Assembly (NCBI GenBank): GCA_027484685.1
Contig: JAIXSO010000047.1
Span: 62,001-126,000 of the forward strand
Length of the DNA: 64,000 bases
Direction of reading: 5' to 3'
Source of the DNA: Bacteroidota bacterium
Lineage (GTDB): Bacteria; Bacteroidota; Bacteroidia; UKL13-3
A program made the position numbers and the translations under genes. The notes under the pieces are model-generated. The model did no database searches and was not told where the DNA came from. It was given only the letters and a program-made list of their open reading frames with translations. Each line of letters starts with the position of its first letter. Position 1 is the stretch's first letter. This document shows, piece by piece, positions 25,515 through 35,087 of this stretch.

Positions 25515-26627
25515 ATGTCCATAAAAGGTCATTTCAACTTTTACTTATCTCAATATAAAGGATTCAAAACAAATAGAAAAATTGTAGTTATTGAGTCAGA
25601 CGATTGGGGTTCTATAAGAATGCCAAGCAAAGAAGCAATTAATAACTTGCAACAACTTGGAATTAACCTGAGTAAAAATCCATACAATTTAATTGATACA
25701 TTGGAAAATGTTGAAGATTTAAACGCCTTATATGAAATAATTGATAGTAAGGAGTTTAAACACAATAAACCTAAAATTACATTTAACTTTATATTAGCAA
25801 ATCCTGATTTTGATAAAATAAAAAAGGAGAATTGGGAAAACTATTATTATGAAAAGTTTACCACAACTTACTACAAAAGAGACGGTAATAATAAAGTGAA
25901 AGATTTAATTGACTGTGGGATTGAAAGCAAATTTATAAAACCCCAGTTTCACGGCAGAGAGCATATCAATGCTTTACAATGGCTTGAAGTTTTAAAAACT
26001 GATAATTCTGATTTTAGAAATGCCTTTAATGAAAAATGTTTTTGTATTGATACGGTAAATAATAAAAATTTATTAAGTGCATTTGAATTTCAAAACCCAA
26101 AAGAAGAATTATTTATTGAAAACAGTATAAACGAAGGTATAAAATTATTCAAAGAAACGTTTAACTTTTCCCCTAAAAGTGCTGTGGCACCCCGCCATGT
26201 TTGGAACACCAAAATTGAGCAAGTATTTTACCAAAATGGTATCAAACAAATTCAAAGTTCGCTTAATCAATTAATTCCTGCAATAAATGATTATCAAAAT
26301 GTGCAACACTTTACTGGTGAGCAAAATAGTTTAAAACAACTATACACAGTAAGAAATGCTTATTTTGAACCTGCCTATAACCCATCTATCAATTGGGTTA
26401 AACAAGTGCTAAGTAAAGCACAAACAGCATTTTTATTTAAAACACCGCTAATTATATCAATGCACCGTTTAAATTTTGTTGGAGGTATTAATGAATTAAA
26501 CAGATTTAATAACTTAAGTCAGTTTAAACTACTAATTTCGACTCTGATAAAAAAATATCCTGACATTGAGTTTATGCACTCTGATGAGTTAGGCAAAATA
26601 ATAAATAACCAAAATGTGCGGAATTAG
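25515..26627 (+). CDS. NodB-like polysaccharide (de)acetylase family protein, copy 4
   Basis: I prefer the ATG at 25515 (MSIKGHFNFY...) to a TTG three codons upstream. The 370-aa protein keeps VIESDDWGSIRMPS, FHGREHI, RNAYFEPAY and SMHRLNFVGG. It is most like copy 2 in motif detail (FHGREH, IESDDWGSIR). Its 3' end overlaps the asparagine-synthase gene by 14 bases, tying it to that operon. Confidence 0.65.
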   Translation: MSIKGHFNFYLSQYKGFKTNRKIVVIESDDWGSIRMPSKEAINNLQQLGINLSKNPYNLIDTLENVEDLNALYEIIDSKEFKHNKPKITFNFILANPDFDKIKKENWENYYYEKFTTTYYKRDGNNKVKDLIDCGIESKFIKPQFHGREHINALQWLEVLKTDNSDFRNAFNEKCFCIDTVNNKNLLSAFEFQNPKEELFIENSINEGIKLFKETFNFSPKSAVAPRHVWNTKIEQVFYQNGIKQIQSSLNQLIPAINDYQNVQHFTGEQNSLKQLYTVRNAYFEPAYNPSINWVKQVLSKAQTAFLFKTPLIISMHRLNFVGGINELNRFNNLSQFKLLISTLIKKYPDIEFMHSDELGKIINNQNVRN

Positions 26628-28494
26628 CGGTTTTTTTGATAGAAGTTTTAATTTGAATAATGGCACTTTGCAAAAATACTGCGAAGTGATGAAACACCGT
26701 GGCCCAAATGATAGTGGTATATATGAAAATAATTTTACCACAGGTAATTTAGGTTTTGCGCATACCCGACTTTCTATTTTAGATTTATCACCATTAGGAC
26801 ATCAACCCATGGTTTTTAAAAATTGGGTAATAGTTTTAAATGGCGAAATATATAATTTTAAAGAAATAAGAAACCAACTTATAAATAAGGGCTACACATT
26901 TGCATCTGAATCAGATACAGAAGTGGTGTTAAAAGCATTTGATTGTTGGGGAATGGATTGTGTTAAAGAATTCATTGGAATGTTTGCTTTTGCAATAGCA
27001 GATACTGAAAATCAAAATATTTATTTATGCAGAGACAGAGCAGGTGTAAAACCATTGTATTATTATTTTGACCAAAAAAAACTAGTATTTGGATCAGAAA
27101 TGAAGGTATTTTTTCAAACAGAAAATATTCCAAAAAATATAAGTACTAGTGGATTATATCAATTTTTACAATATGGTTATGTAAAAGGACCTAATACCAT
27201 TGTAGAGAACATAAATAAATTGGAACCTGGTACATGGTTAGTATATAATACCAATAACAATACCATAACCAATACTACTTATTGGAACATAGCAGAGCAT
27301 TATAAAAAACCAAAATTTAATGGCAGTTTTACTGATGCAGTTAGCGAATCGGAAACATTAATTAAATCGGCTTGTAGTTACCGAATGGTGGCCGATGTGC
27401 CTGTTGGTATATTTTTAAGTGGCGGTTTTGATAGCAGTATGGTAACTGCATTATTACAAAAAGATAGAACCCAAAAACTAAAAACATTTACCATTGGTTT
27501 CCCCGATGGAGTAGACGAATCGGGCGATGCACAAAAAATTGCAGCTCATTTAGGTACAGATCACACCTCTTATGATTGCTCTTATGGAGATGCAAAAGAA
27601 ATAATTCCTCAATTACCTTTCTTTTACGATGAACCCATAGGTGATATTTCAGCCATACCAACTATGTTGGTTAGTAAACTAGCTAGAAAAGATGTTACTG
27701 TTGCGCTTTCGGCTGATGGTGGAGATGAATTATTTGGAGGCTACCCTGGATATAAAAATAATGTTTCAAGGTTAGCACAAATTAATAAAATTCCTTTTGC
27801 TCCAATGACCTCTATTTTATTTAAAACCATAGGTAAAATAACTGAAAATAATAATCCTTGGCTTAGCAAAAAAGTTACTGGTGTTGGCAATATATTAAAC
27901 CATAAAAAAGAAAAGCAGTATATTGAACTTTATAAACATGTAAATGGTTTACCAAATGGAACAATTAACAATATTATAAAACATAAACAACACACTGAAG
28001 CAACTTCAAATTTTAGTAATTTAACCAATGTGGTTGATTCTTTATTTATAATTGATTTTGAACAATCACTGAGAGATTATTTATTAATAAAAGTTGATAG
28101 GGCTACTATGGCTTACTCCTTAGAAGGAAGAGAACCTTTACTTGACCATAGGTTGATAGAATTTTCAGCACAACTACCTTTTGATTATAAAATAGACCAA
28201 TTTAATAACAAAAAAATTATTAAAGAAATAGTTTACAAATACTTACCAAAAGAATTGATGGATAGGCCTAAAGTTGGATTCGATTTGCCTATTTTTGATT
28301 GGTTAAAAAACGACTTAAAATATTTATTAGATGAATATTTAAGTGAGTCAAATCTAAATCAAAGTGATTTACTCAATACAAAACAAATCTTACAAATGAA
28401 AGAACTATTTTTAGTCAATCAACTCAAAGAAAAAGATTTGATTTGGCGTGTATTAGTTTTTCAAATGTGGTATATAAAATGGATAAAAAACTAA
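26614..28494 (+). CDS. asnB: Asparagine synthase-like glutamine amidotransferase 1
   Basis: The 626-aa protein has an N-terminal class II glutaminase (MCGISGFFD, Cys2 nucleophile; RLSILDLS; NGEIYNF) and a C-terminal synthetase domain with PP-loop FLSGGFDSSM near residue 272. It matches AsnB in length. Such paralogues in polysaccharide loci amidate sugar uronic acids or attached amino acids rather than make free asparagine; with a second copy at 33213, that is the likelier role. The start overlaps the NodB-like gene. Confidence 0.9.
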   Translation: MCGISGFFDRSFNLNNGTLQKYCEVMKHRGPNDSGIYENNFTTGNLGFAHTRLSILDLSPLGHQPMVFKNWVIVLNGEIYNFKEIRNQLINKGYTFASESDTEVVLKAFDCWGMDCVKEFIGMFAFAIADTENQNIYLCRDRAGVKPLYYYFDQKKLVFGSEMKVFFQTENIPKNISTSGLYQFLQYGYVKGPNTIVENINKLEPGTWLVYNTNNNTITNTTYWNIAEHYKKPKFNGSFTDAVSESETLIKSACSYRMVADVPVGIFLSGGFDSSMVTALLQKDRTQKLKTFTIGFPDGVDESGDAQKIAAHLGTDHTSYDCSYGDAKEIIPQLPFFYDEPIGDISAIPTMLVSKLARKDVTVALSADGGDELFGGYPGYKNNVSRLAQINKIPFAPMTSILFKTIGKITENNNPWLSKKVTGVGNILNHKKEKQYIELYKHVNGLPNGTINNIIKHKQHTEATSNFSNLTNVVDSLFIIDFEQSLRDYLLIKVDRATMAYSLEGREPLLDHRLIEFSAQLPFDYKIDQFNNKKIIKEIVYKYLPKELMDRPKVGFDLPIFDWLKNDLKYLLDEYLSESNLNQSDLLNTKQILQMKELFLVNQLKEKDLIWRVLVFQMWYIKWIKN

Positions 28495-28498
28495 TTAT

Positions 28499-29578
28499 AT
28501 GATTCCAGTGACAAAGCCTTTTTTACCTCCAGAAGAGGAATATAATAAATACATTGCCGGCATTTGGCAACGACAATGGTTAACTAATAATGGCCCTTTA
28601 GTAAATGAATTAGAATTGAAACTAAAAGATTATTTAGGAGTTAATCATTTGCTGTATTTAACCAATGGTACCATTGCTATTCAAATAGCAATTAAAGCTT
28701 TAAATTTAACTGGACAAATTATTACAACACCTTTTTCGTATGTGGCTACCACTAGTAGTATAGTATGGGAAGGTTGTGAGCCAGTTTTTGTTGATATAGA
28801 CCCTAATACTTTAAATATTGATGCTAATTTAATTGAAGCTGCAATTACTCCAAAAACATCGGCTATATTGGCAACACATGTTTACGGAAATCCATGTGAT
28901 GTAGAAAAAATTGAGAAAATTGCCCAAAAGCATAATTTAAAAGTAATTTACGATGCCGCGCATTGTTTTGGAACCACTTATAAAGGGAAATCAATTTTTG
29001 ATTATGGTGATATAAGTACTACTAGTTTTCATGCTACTAAACTGTTTCATACCATTGAAGGTGGAGCTGTATTTACAAAAGATGCTTCTTTGTTAAAAAA
29101 GATGTCATACCTACGAAATTTTGGACATGAGGGGCCTGAAAAATTTGCTGAAATTGGAATTAATGGTAAAAACTCTGAATTTCATGCAGCTATGGGCTTG
29201 GTTAATCTTAATTATATTGATAAGATTTTAGAAAAAAGAAAAGAAATTAGCTTGTATTACGATGAAAAACTGGCTGGATTAAATTGCCAAAAAATTACAA
29301 TATCAAGCAATGCAGGTTTTAATTACTCTTATTACCCTATTGTATTACCTAATCAAGAAATTACTTTAAAAATTATAGAAACCCTAAATTCTAATTGGGT
29401 ATATCCTCGTAGGTATTTTTTCCCTTCTTTAAATACTTTACCATATGTTAATCCAACTACTATAACAAACTCAGAGTCAGTTTCTGAAAGGGTATTATGC
29501 TTACCTTTATATTATACCATTACAAAAGAAGAAGTTGATTTAATAGCCCGACTGATTTTAAGAGTTCAAAACAATTAA
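28499..29578 (+). CDS. DegT/DnrJ/EryC1/StrS sugar aminotransferase
   Basis: The 359-aa protein has the family start VTKPFLPPEEEYNKYI, LTNGTIAIQIA, YDAAHCFG (Asp that contacts the PLP ring) and the Schiff-base Lys181 in SFHATKLFHTIEGG. It should transfer an amino group to a nucleotide-linked keto sugar. It is followed two bases later by a PglD-like acyltransferase, so the pair likely makes an N-acylated amino sugar (e.g. a 4-amino-4,6-dideoxyhexose). The keto-sugar-forming dehydratase is not in this window. Confidence 0.9.
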   Translation: MIPVTKPFLPPEEEYNKYIAGIWQRQWLTNNGPLVNELELKLKDYLGVNHLLYLTNGTIAIQIAIKALNLTGQIITTPFSYVATTSSIVWEGCEPVFVDIDPNTLNIDANLIEAAITPKTSAILATHVYGNPCDVEKIEKIAQKHNLKVIYDAAHCFGTTYKGKSIFDYGDISTTSFHATKLFHTIEGGAVFTKDASLLKKMSYLRNFGHEGPEKFAEIGINGKNSEFHAAMGLVNLNYIDKILEKRKEISLYYDEKLAGLNCQKITISSNAGFNYSYYPIVLPNQEITLKIIETLNSNWVYPRRYFFPSLNTLPYVNPTTITNSESVSERVLCLPLYYTITKEEVDLIARLILRVQNN

Positions 29579-29580
29579 AA

Positions 29581-30198
29581 ATGGTAGTAGCAGGAGCCTC
29601 ACGACACGCTAAAGAAATAATTCAAATTTTAAACAAATCAAATCAACCAATTGTGTTATTTGATGATATGTCAGCATCATTAGACTACTATTTTAATGAT
29701 TATCAATGGATTAAAAACGTATCGGATAAAGCTATTTTAAATGAAAAAGAATTTATTATAGCAACTGGAGGCACTAAAGTCCGCCAAAAAATTGCTCAAA
29801 AATTGATAAATGTTGGCCTTGAATTAACCACAATAGTATCTAATTCAGCAGAAATAGGCACTAAACAAATTAGTATTGGTAAAGGGGTTAACATCATGAA
29901 CTTTGTTTTTATTTCTGATTGTGTTACTATTGGGAATGGAACATTGCTTAATGCATTTGCTTCTATTCATCACGATGTAATTGTTGGAGAATATTGTGAT
30001 ATTTCGCCACGAGCCACGCTTTTAGGAGGTGCTCAAATAGGTAGCTTTACTTGGATAGGCGCAAGTGCAACCATTCTTCCTAATATAAAAATTGGAAATA
30101 ATTGCATTATTGGTGCAGGTGCTGTGGTTACAAAAGATGTACCTAATAACAGTACTGTTTGGGGTGTACCAGCTAAAATTAAACATGAACAACCCTAA
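29581..30198 (+). CDS. PglD/NeuD-like sugar acyltransferase
   Basis: The 205-aa protein starts right at the Rossmann-like MVVAGASRHAKEII and continues with left-handed beta-helix repeats from about residue 95 (IGKGVNIMNFVFIS, IGSFTWIGASATI), ending VWGVPAKIK. The N-domain is slightly short, as the usual first beta-strand residues are cut close. Paired with the DegT enzyme upstream, it probably N-acylates the freshly made amino sugar. The donor may be acetyl-CoA or the acyl-ACP made at 15186-21309. Confidence 0.85.
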   Translation: MVVAGASRHAKEIIQILNKSNQPIVLFDDMSASLDYYFNDYQWIKNVSDKAILNEKEFIIATGGTKVRQKIAQKLINVGLELTTIVSNSAEIGTKQISIGKGVNIMNFVFISDCVTIGNGTLLNAFASIHHDVIVGEYCDISPRATLLGGAQIGSFTWIGASATILPNIKIGNNCIIGAGAVVTKDVPNNSTVWGVPAKIKHEQP

Positions 30199-31231
30199 AA
30201 TAAGTATTTTAGTTCCAGTATATTTATCTTATCCGTTTTTAGATAAAATAAATAACTGTTTATTGAACCAAACATATACTAATATTGAAATAGTTTATGT
30301 TAATGATGGTTCGCCTGATGAATCAGGTATTAAATGCGATCTGTTTGCCAATAATGATAAAAGAGTAAAAGTAATTCACAAAAAAAATAATGGTGCTGCT
30401 GATGCGCTTAATACAGGAATAAAAAATGCAACTGGCGATTACATCATGTTTATTGATGCTGATGATTGGATAGAATTAAATACCTGCGAAATAGCCATTG
30501 AAAAAGCATTGCATTTTGATGCAGATATGGTGTTTTGGTTAAATATTAAAGAATTTCAAAATAAATCAATACCCTACCCTCCTTTTTTTAAGCAAGATAA
30601 ACTATTTGCCAATGATGATATTCTTTTTTTAAGAAGAAGAATGATTGGTTTGATAAATGATGAACTAAAAAATCCAACTCAAACCGATGCATTTAATGCG
30701 GGTTGGGGCAAATTATATAAAGCTAGTGTAATAAAAGACAATCAAATTAAATGGACTGCAACTCATTTAGTGGGAAGTTCTGATGTACTATTTAACACAC
30801 AGCTCATGCCATTTATCAATAAGGCATATTACATAAACAAATATTTACATCATTATAACCGAAACAATCCTAACTCATTAACAAAAACTTATAATAATAC
30901 ACTTTACTATAAGTACAAAAATCTTTTTATAGAAATAGAAAAAGTAATAACAAACCACTATTATCAAAATAGTGAATTTAAGCAAGCTTTAAATAATAGA
31001 ATTGCTTTAGCTAGTATCAATATTACACTGAGTTTAACAGCTTCAAAATTCAGTTTTAGTCAGAAAAAAGATTTACAAACCATGTTGAACGATACCGTAT
31101 TTGTAAATAGTTTTAATAAACTTACTTTTAAGTACATACCTTTTATGTTTAAAGTGTTTTTTTTTATGGCCAAGTACAAAATGGATTGGGGTGTATTTTT
31201 ATTAGGAAAAATAATGAATAAACTACGATGA
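30185..31231 (+). CDS. Family 2 glycosyltransferase
   Basis: I place the start at ATG 30185, giving MNNPKISILVPVYLSYPFLDK, a proper GT2 opening; a longer reading from 30092 would run deep into the acyltransferase gene and has no GT2 homology in the extra part. Landmarks are VNDGSPDESG, NNGAADALNTGI and the DXD motif MFIDADDWIE near residue 90. The product is 348 aa. It overlaps its upstream neighbour by 14 bases and the downstream gene by four. Confidence 0.87.
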   Translation: MNNPKISILVPVYLSYPFLDKINNCLLNQTYTNIEIVYVNDGSPDESGIKCDLFANNDKRVKVIHKKNNGAADALNTGIKNATGDYIMFIDADDWIELNTCEIAIEKALHFDADMVFWLNIKEFQNKSIPYPPFFKQDKLFANDDILFLRRRMIGLINDELKNPTQTDAFNAGWGKLYKASVIKDNQIKWTATHLVGSSDVLFNTQLMPFINKAYYINKYLHHYNRNNPNSLTKTYNNTLYYKYKNLFIEIEKVITNHYYQNSEFKQALNNRIALASINITLSLTASKFSFSQKKDLQTMLNDTVFVNSFNKLTFKYIPFMFKVFFFMAKYKMDWGVFLLGKIMNKLR

Positions 31232-32157
31232 TAAACTCTAACTTTTTAAGATATGGAAGCCTATTGAAATATCCGCGAAGGGCATTCAAACATTTTTTAA
31301 GTTTAATATATCCAATATTTAAAATGTTATACGAACTACCTTCAGTTAAATCGGTAGAAGATACTTTATTAGATATTGAACAAAATAAAAATGCGAGCAT
31401 TGTACGATTTGGAGATGGAGAAATATTATATTTAACAGATAAACTGAATTTGCCTTTTCAAAAATATGAAAATGAATTAGCTTTAAGTTTTGAAAAAATA
31501 CTCCAAAACAATGTTAAAGATTTATATGTAGGCATGCCAATAGGTTATCACTCGCTTGAAACCATGGATAAAGAAGGACAAACTTTTTGGAGAAGTCAAA
31601 TTGTATGGAATTACCCCCGCTTTAAAAAATACTTGAATTTAAAAACAGTATATGCCAATGCTAGTATTACGCGTATTTATTACGGTTTTAAAAAAGAATA
31701 CGCTACCCGTAATTTTGCTCATTGGAAAAAAATTTTACAAGCAGATCATCTTGTTATCATTGAAGGTGAAAAAACGAGATTTGGTATTGGTAACGATTTA
31801 TTAGCTGGCGTTGCTAATATTAAACGTATTTTAGGTCCAAAACATAATGCGTTTGAAAAAGCAAATGAGTTGATTGCTGAAATTGAAAAACAATCAATCA
31901 AACCAAATATGGTGCTAGTTGCATTAGGACCTGCCGCCAAGCATATTGTTTTTGAACTACACCAAAAAGGATACAGAGTAATAGACGTTGGAAATTTAGA
32001 TATAGAATACGAGTGGTTTTTACGTAATGTATCTGAAAGAATTAAAATTCCTGGAAAATATGTTAGCGAAGTAGTTGGAGGACGAAATGTTGATGACTTA
32101 AATGATCCTAATTTAAATACAATTTATACTTCACAAATTATAGCCAATTTTTCGTGA
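31228..32157 (+). CDS. GT-D fold glycosyltransferase (DUF1792 type)
   Basis: The 309-aa protein has SIVRFGDGEILYL at residues 57-69; the DxE triplet (Asp63-Gly-Glu65) in RFGDGE is the metal-binding signature of the GT-D fold first described for streptococcal DUF1792. Further family features are LYVGMPIGYHS, VWNYPRF and LVALGPAAKHIVFEL. It should add a sugar in the cytoplasm. GT-D enzymes are much better known from Gram-positive adhesin glycosylation than from Gram-negative surface glycans. Confidence 0.82.
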   Translation: MINSNFLRYGSLLKYPRRAFKHFLSLIYPIFKMLYELPSVKSVEDTLLDIEQNKNASIVRFGDGEILYLTDKLNLPFQKYENELALSFEKILQNNVKDLYVGMPIGYHSLETMDKEGQTFWRSQIVWNYPRFKKYLNLKTVYANASITRIYYGFKKEYATRNFAHWKKILQADHLVIIEGEKTRFGIGNDLLAGVANIKRILGPKHNAFEKANELIAEIEKQSIKPNMVLVALGPAAKHIVFELHQKGYRVIDVGNLDIEYEWFLRNVSERIKIPGKYVSEVVGGRNVDDLNDPNLNTIYTSQIIANFS

Positions 32158-33209
32158 ATAATATAGTTATAATTGGTCCAAATATTGGAATGGGGGGGGT
32201 TGAAAAAGCTAGTTGCACTTTGGCAAATGCTTTAAACCAAAACGGAAATGAAGTTACATACATTGCGTTAATACCTGAAGCAAAATTTTTCAACCTTAAC
32301 AATTCTGTACAATACTTAGAGCCAACGGGATTTAACACAAATAAAATGTCGCTTATAAAAACCTTGGCGTTTATTAGAAAAAACATAAAAACCATTAATC
32401 CAAATGGTATCATAGCATACACTAAATTTTATGCATCATTAGCTAATTTAGCATTAATATGTACTCCCTATAAAGTAGTTTTTTCTGAGCGTTCAAGTCC
32501 TTTTTATAAATGGCCATTTCATATCAATTTGATAACCCAAATTTCCATTTTATTAAAAAAACCAAAAATGGTTATTGCTCAAACTCAAATTGCAGCTAAT
32601 TATCAAAAAGAAATTTATAAAAACACTCCTATTGTGGTAATTCCAAATATTATTAAAGAACCACAAACATATGCATCAGTTGAACGAGAGAATATAATTT
32701 TGTGTGTTGGCAGGTTTAACGATAGTTGTAAAGGTTTTGATATGATGATTCAAGCATTTAATCAAATGCAAAATAAAACTTGGGAATTACATTTTGCAGG
32801 AGGAACTAAAGAGGAAGCAAAAGATCTAATAAAACTAATTGATATTCAAAATATTAGTAGGGTTAAATTCTTAGGTAAAATTGAAGCATTAGATGATTTT
32901 TATGCTAAAGCAGGAATATTTGTTATTCCATCTCGTTCAGAAGGGTTTCCAAATGCACTTGTTGAGGCCATGTTTACAGGAACACCAAGCATAAGCTTTG
33001 ATTTTACTGCCGGCCCAAGAGATATTATTACAGATGGTGTTAATGGCTGCATTGTGAAAGCAAACGATACCAAAGAACTTGCTAAAAAAATCGACTATTT
33101 AATTGAAAATAAATCAATTAGAGATAAGTTTTCAAGCAATGCAAAATTATCTTCTCAAAAATTTTCAGAGAAAGAATTAATCAATCAATACCAAAATTTA
33201 TTTATATAA
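32154..33209 (+). CDS. Family 4 glycosyltransferase
   Basis: The 351-aa GT-B enzyme starts at GTG (GTGA overlap) with IGPNIGMGGVEKASCTLAN, has ILCVGRFNDSCKGFDMMIQ at the donor-domain start and SRSEGFPNALVEAMFTGTPSI with the E-x7-E motif. It is clearly related to the protein at 12030 (same opening and closing motifs), so the repeat unit may hold two similar linkages. Confidence 0.88.
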   Translation: MNNIVIIGPNIGMGGVEKASCTLANALNQNGNEVTYIALIPEAKFFNLNNSVQYLEPTGFNTNKMSLIKTLAFIRKNIKTINPNGIIAYTKFYASLANLALICTPYKVVFSERSSPFYKWPFHINLITQISILLKKPKMVIAQTQIAANYQKEIYKNTPIVVIPNIIKEPQTYASVERENIILCVGRFNDSCKGFDMMIQAFNQMQNKTWELHFAGGTKEEAKDLIKLIDIQNISRVKFLGKIEALDDFYAKAGIFVIPSRSEGFPNALVEAMFTGTPSISFDFTAGPRDIITDGVNGCIVKANDTKELAKKIDYLIENKSIRDKFSSNAKLSSQKFSEKELINQYQNLFI

Positions 33210-33212
33210 AAA

Positions 33213-35087
33213 ATGTGTGGAATTGTAGGATTTTATAAAAAAAATGAGGTTAATATTGACATTAAATCTTTAACAGCGTGTTTGAAAAAACGCGGTCCTG
33301 ATGCTTCTGGAGTATATTCAAATAACTCCGTTTCGTTGGGTCATGCTCGTTTATCAATTATTGATTTAGCTACAGGTCAACAACCCATGTCATCTGACGA
33401 TAAGACATCGGTTATAGTTTTCAATGGTGAAATTTATAATTTTAAACAACTTCGTACTTCACTAGTTAATTCTGGTTTTAACTTTAAAACTCAAAGCGAT
33501 ACAGAGGTAATATTAATTGGTTATCAATATTGGGGAATAGATACTTTATTAGAAAAATTAGAAGGAATGTTTGCCTTTGCGCTTTGGGACGAAAAACTAA
33601 ATAAATTATTTATAGCCCGAGATAAATTTGGTGAAAAACCATTATTTTATTATGAAAATGAAAATGGTTTATTTTTTGCTTCAGAATTAAAAGCCTTAGA
33701 ACCTATATTAGATAACAAAGAGATTAGTTTAGAAGCATTAAACTTATATTTTAGTTTAACTTATATTCCAGCACCACTTACCATTTATAATCAAGTTTAT
33801 AAGCTAGAACCAGGTCATTATTTATCAATTGATAGCAGTAATGTTGTTTCAAAAAAACAATTTTATAACTTAAAGAATATAGTTGAAAATAATCAAAATA
33901 ACCAGATTGAGGATTATGCAGAAGCACAAAGGTTGCTAAAGGAACTATTGTTCGAATCGGTCGAAAAAAGAATGGTATCAGATGTGCCGCTTGGTTCGTT
34001 TTTAAGTGGTGGAATAGATTCAAGCATTATTTCAGCCATCATGGCTCAAATTTCAAGTACTCCTATAAGTACATTTTCCATTGGTTTTACTGAAAAAGAT
34101 TATGATGAAAGCGAAAGAGCTCAATTGGTAGCAAAACATATTAAAGCCAATCATAACCAACACATGCTTTCGGTAGAAGAACTGCTAACTTACACCAATG
34201 AAATAATTGAATATTTTGATGAACCATTTGGCGATTCGTCTGCAATACCTTCATACATAGTTGCAAAAAAGGCAAGAGAAAAAGTTACAGTGGTGCTAAC
34301 AGGCGATTGTGCAGATGAACTTTTTGGAGGCTACGAAAAATATCTTGGCAATTATTATGCTGAAAAATGGAATAAATACCCGGGTATTTTAAAAAATATT
34401 GTTAGTGCAACTGCTAATTCTATTCCTCATAATTCAATTACAAACCATACTTTACGAAAAGTAAAAAAGGTAATAAAAAGTGCCAGTTTAACACCAGATA
34501 AACGTTATGAAAATTTAACTACATTAGGCTATAACAAACTCGAAAAACAAAACTTACTACTTCCTAATAATTATGCAAATAGTAGCAATAATATTACTCA
34601 ATATTACTCAAATTTAAATAGCCAAAATCAACTTACTAAAACATTTTATAGTGATGTGAATTTGGTTTTGGAAGGAGATATGCTGCCCAAAGTAGATAGG
34701 ATGTGTATGATTAATTCTTTAGAAGCAAGGGTGCCTTTTTTAGATTCAAAAATTGTTGATTTTTCGTTTAAACTACCAAATCAGTTTAAAATAAACGGTA
34801 CTAATAAAAAACGCATCTTAAAAGATACATTTGGCTATTTATTGCCAAAAGAAACATTATCGTTTAGTAAAAAAGGATTTGGTATTCCAATTAGAATTTG
34901 GTTCAAAAATGAGTTAAAATCTGAATTATTATCATTAATAGAAAAGGATTTTATTATAGCTCAAAATATATTTAACCCAGATTATATAGAACAACTAGTT
35001 AACGAACACATGACTAATAAAGAAAACCATTCAACAAAATTGTGGTTATTATTTGTTTTTCAAAAATGGTATAAACTACATGCATAA
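33213..35087 (+). CDS. asnB: Asparagine synthase-like glutamine amidotransferase 2
   Basis: The 624-aa protein has MCGIVGFY (Cys2), RLSIIDLATGQQPM, NGEIYNF and FLSGGIDSSI near residue 268. It is nearer to bacterial exopolysaccharide/exosortase-type AsnB than copy 1 (KRGPDASG, GEKPLFYY). It starts three bases after a GT4 gene and overlaps the next gene by eight bases. Probable role: amidation of a carboxyl group on the glycan precursor. Confidence 0.9.
   Translation: MCGIVGFYKKNEVNIDIKSLTACLKKRGPDASGVYSNNSVSLGHARLSIIDLATGQQPMSSDDKTSVIVFNGEIYNFKQLRTSLVNSGFNFKTQSDTEVILIGYQYWGIDTLLEKLEGMFAFALWDEKLNKLFIARDKFGEKPLFYYENENGLFFASELKALEPILDNKEISLEALNLYFSLTYIPAPLTIYNQVYKLEPGHYLSIDSSNVVSKKQFYNLKNIVENNQNNQIEDYAEAQRLLKELLFESVEKRMVSDVPLGSFLSGGIDSSIISAIMAQISSTPISTFSIGFTEKDYDESERAQLVAKHIKANHNQHMLSVEELLTYTNEIIEYFDEPFGDSSAIPSYIVAKKAREKVTVVLTGDCADELFGGYEKYLGNYYAEKWNKYPGILKNIVSATANSIPHNSITNHTLRKVKKVIKSASLTPDKRYENLTTLGYNKLEKQNLLLPNNYANSSNNITQYYSNLNSQNQLTKTFYSDVNLVLEGDMLPKVDRMCMINSLEARVPFLDSKIVDFSFKLPNQFKINGTNKKRILKDTFGYLLPKETLSFSKKGFGIPIRIWFKNELKSELLSLIEKDFIIAQNIFNPDYIEQLVNEHMTNKENHSTKLWLLFVFQKWYKLHA

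Noticed and set aside
30092-30184. N-terminal extension of the GT2 at 30185
   Set aside because: It overlaps the acyltransferase coding sequence in another frame, and the GT2 fold begins right at the ATG 30185.
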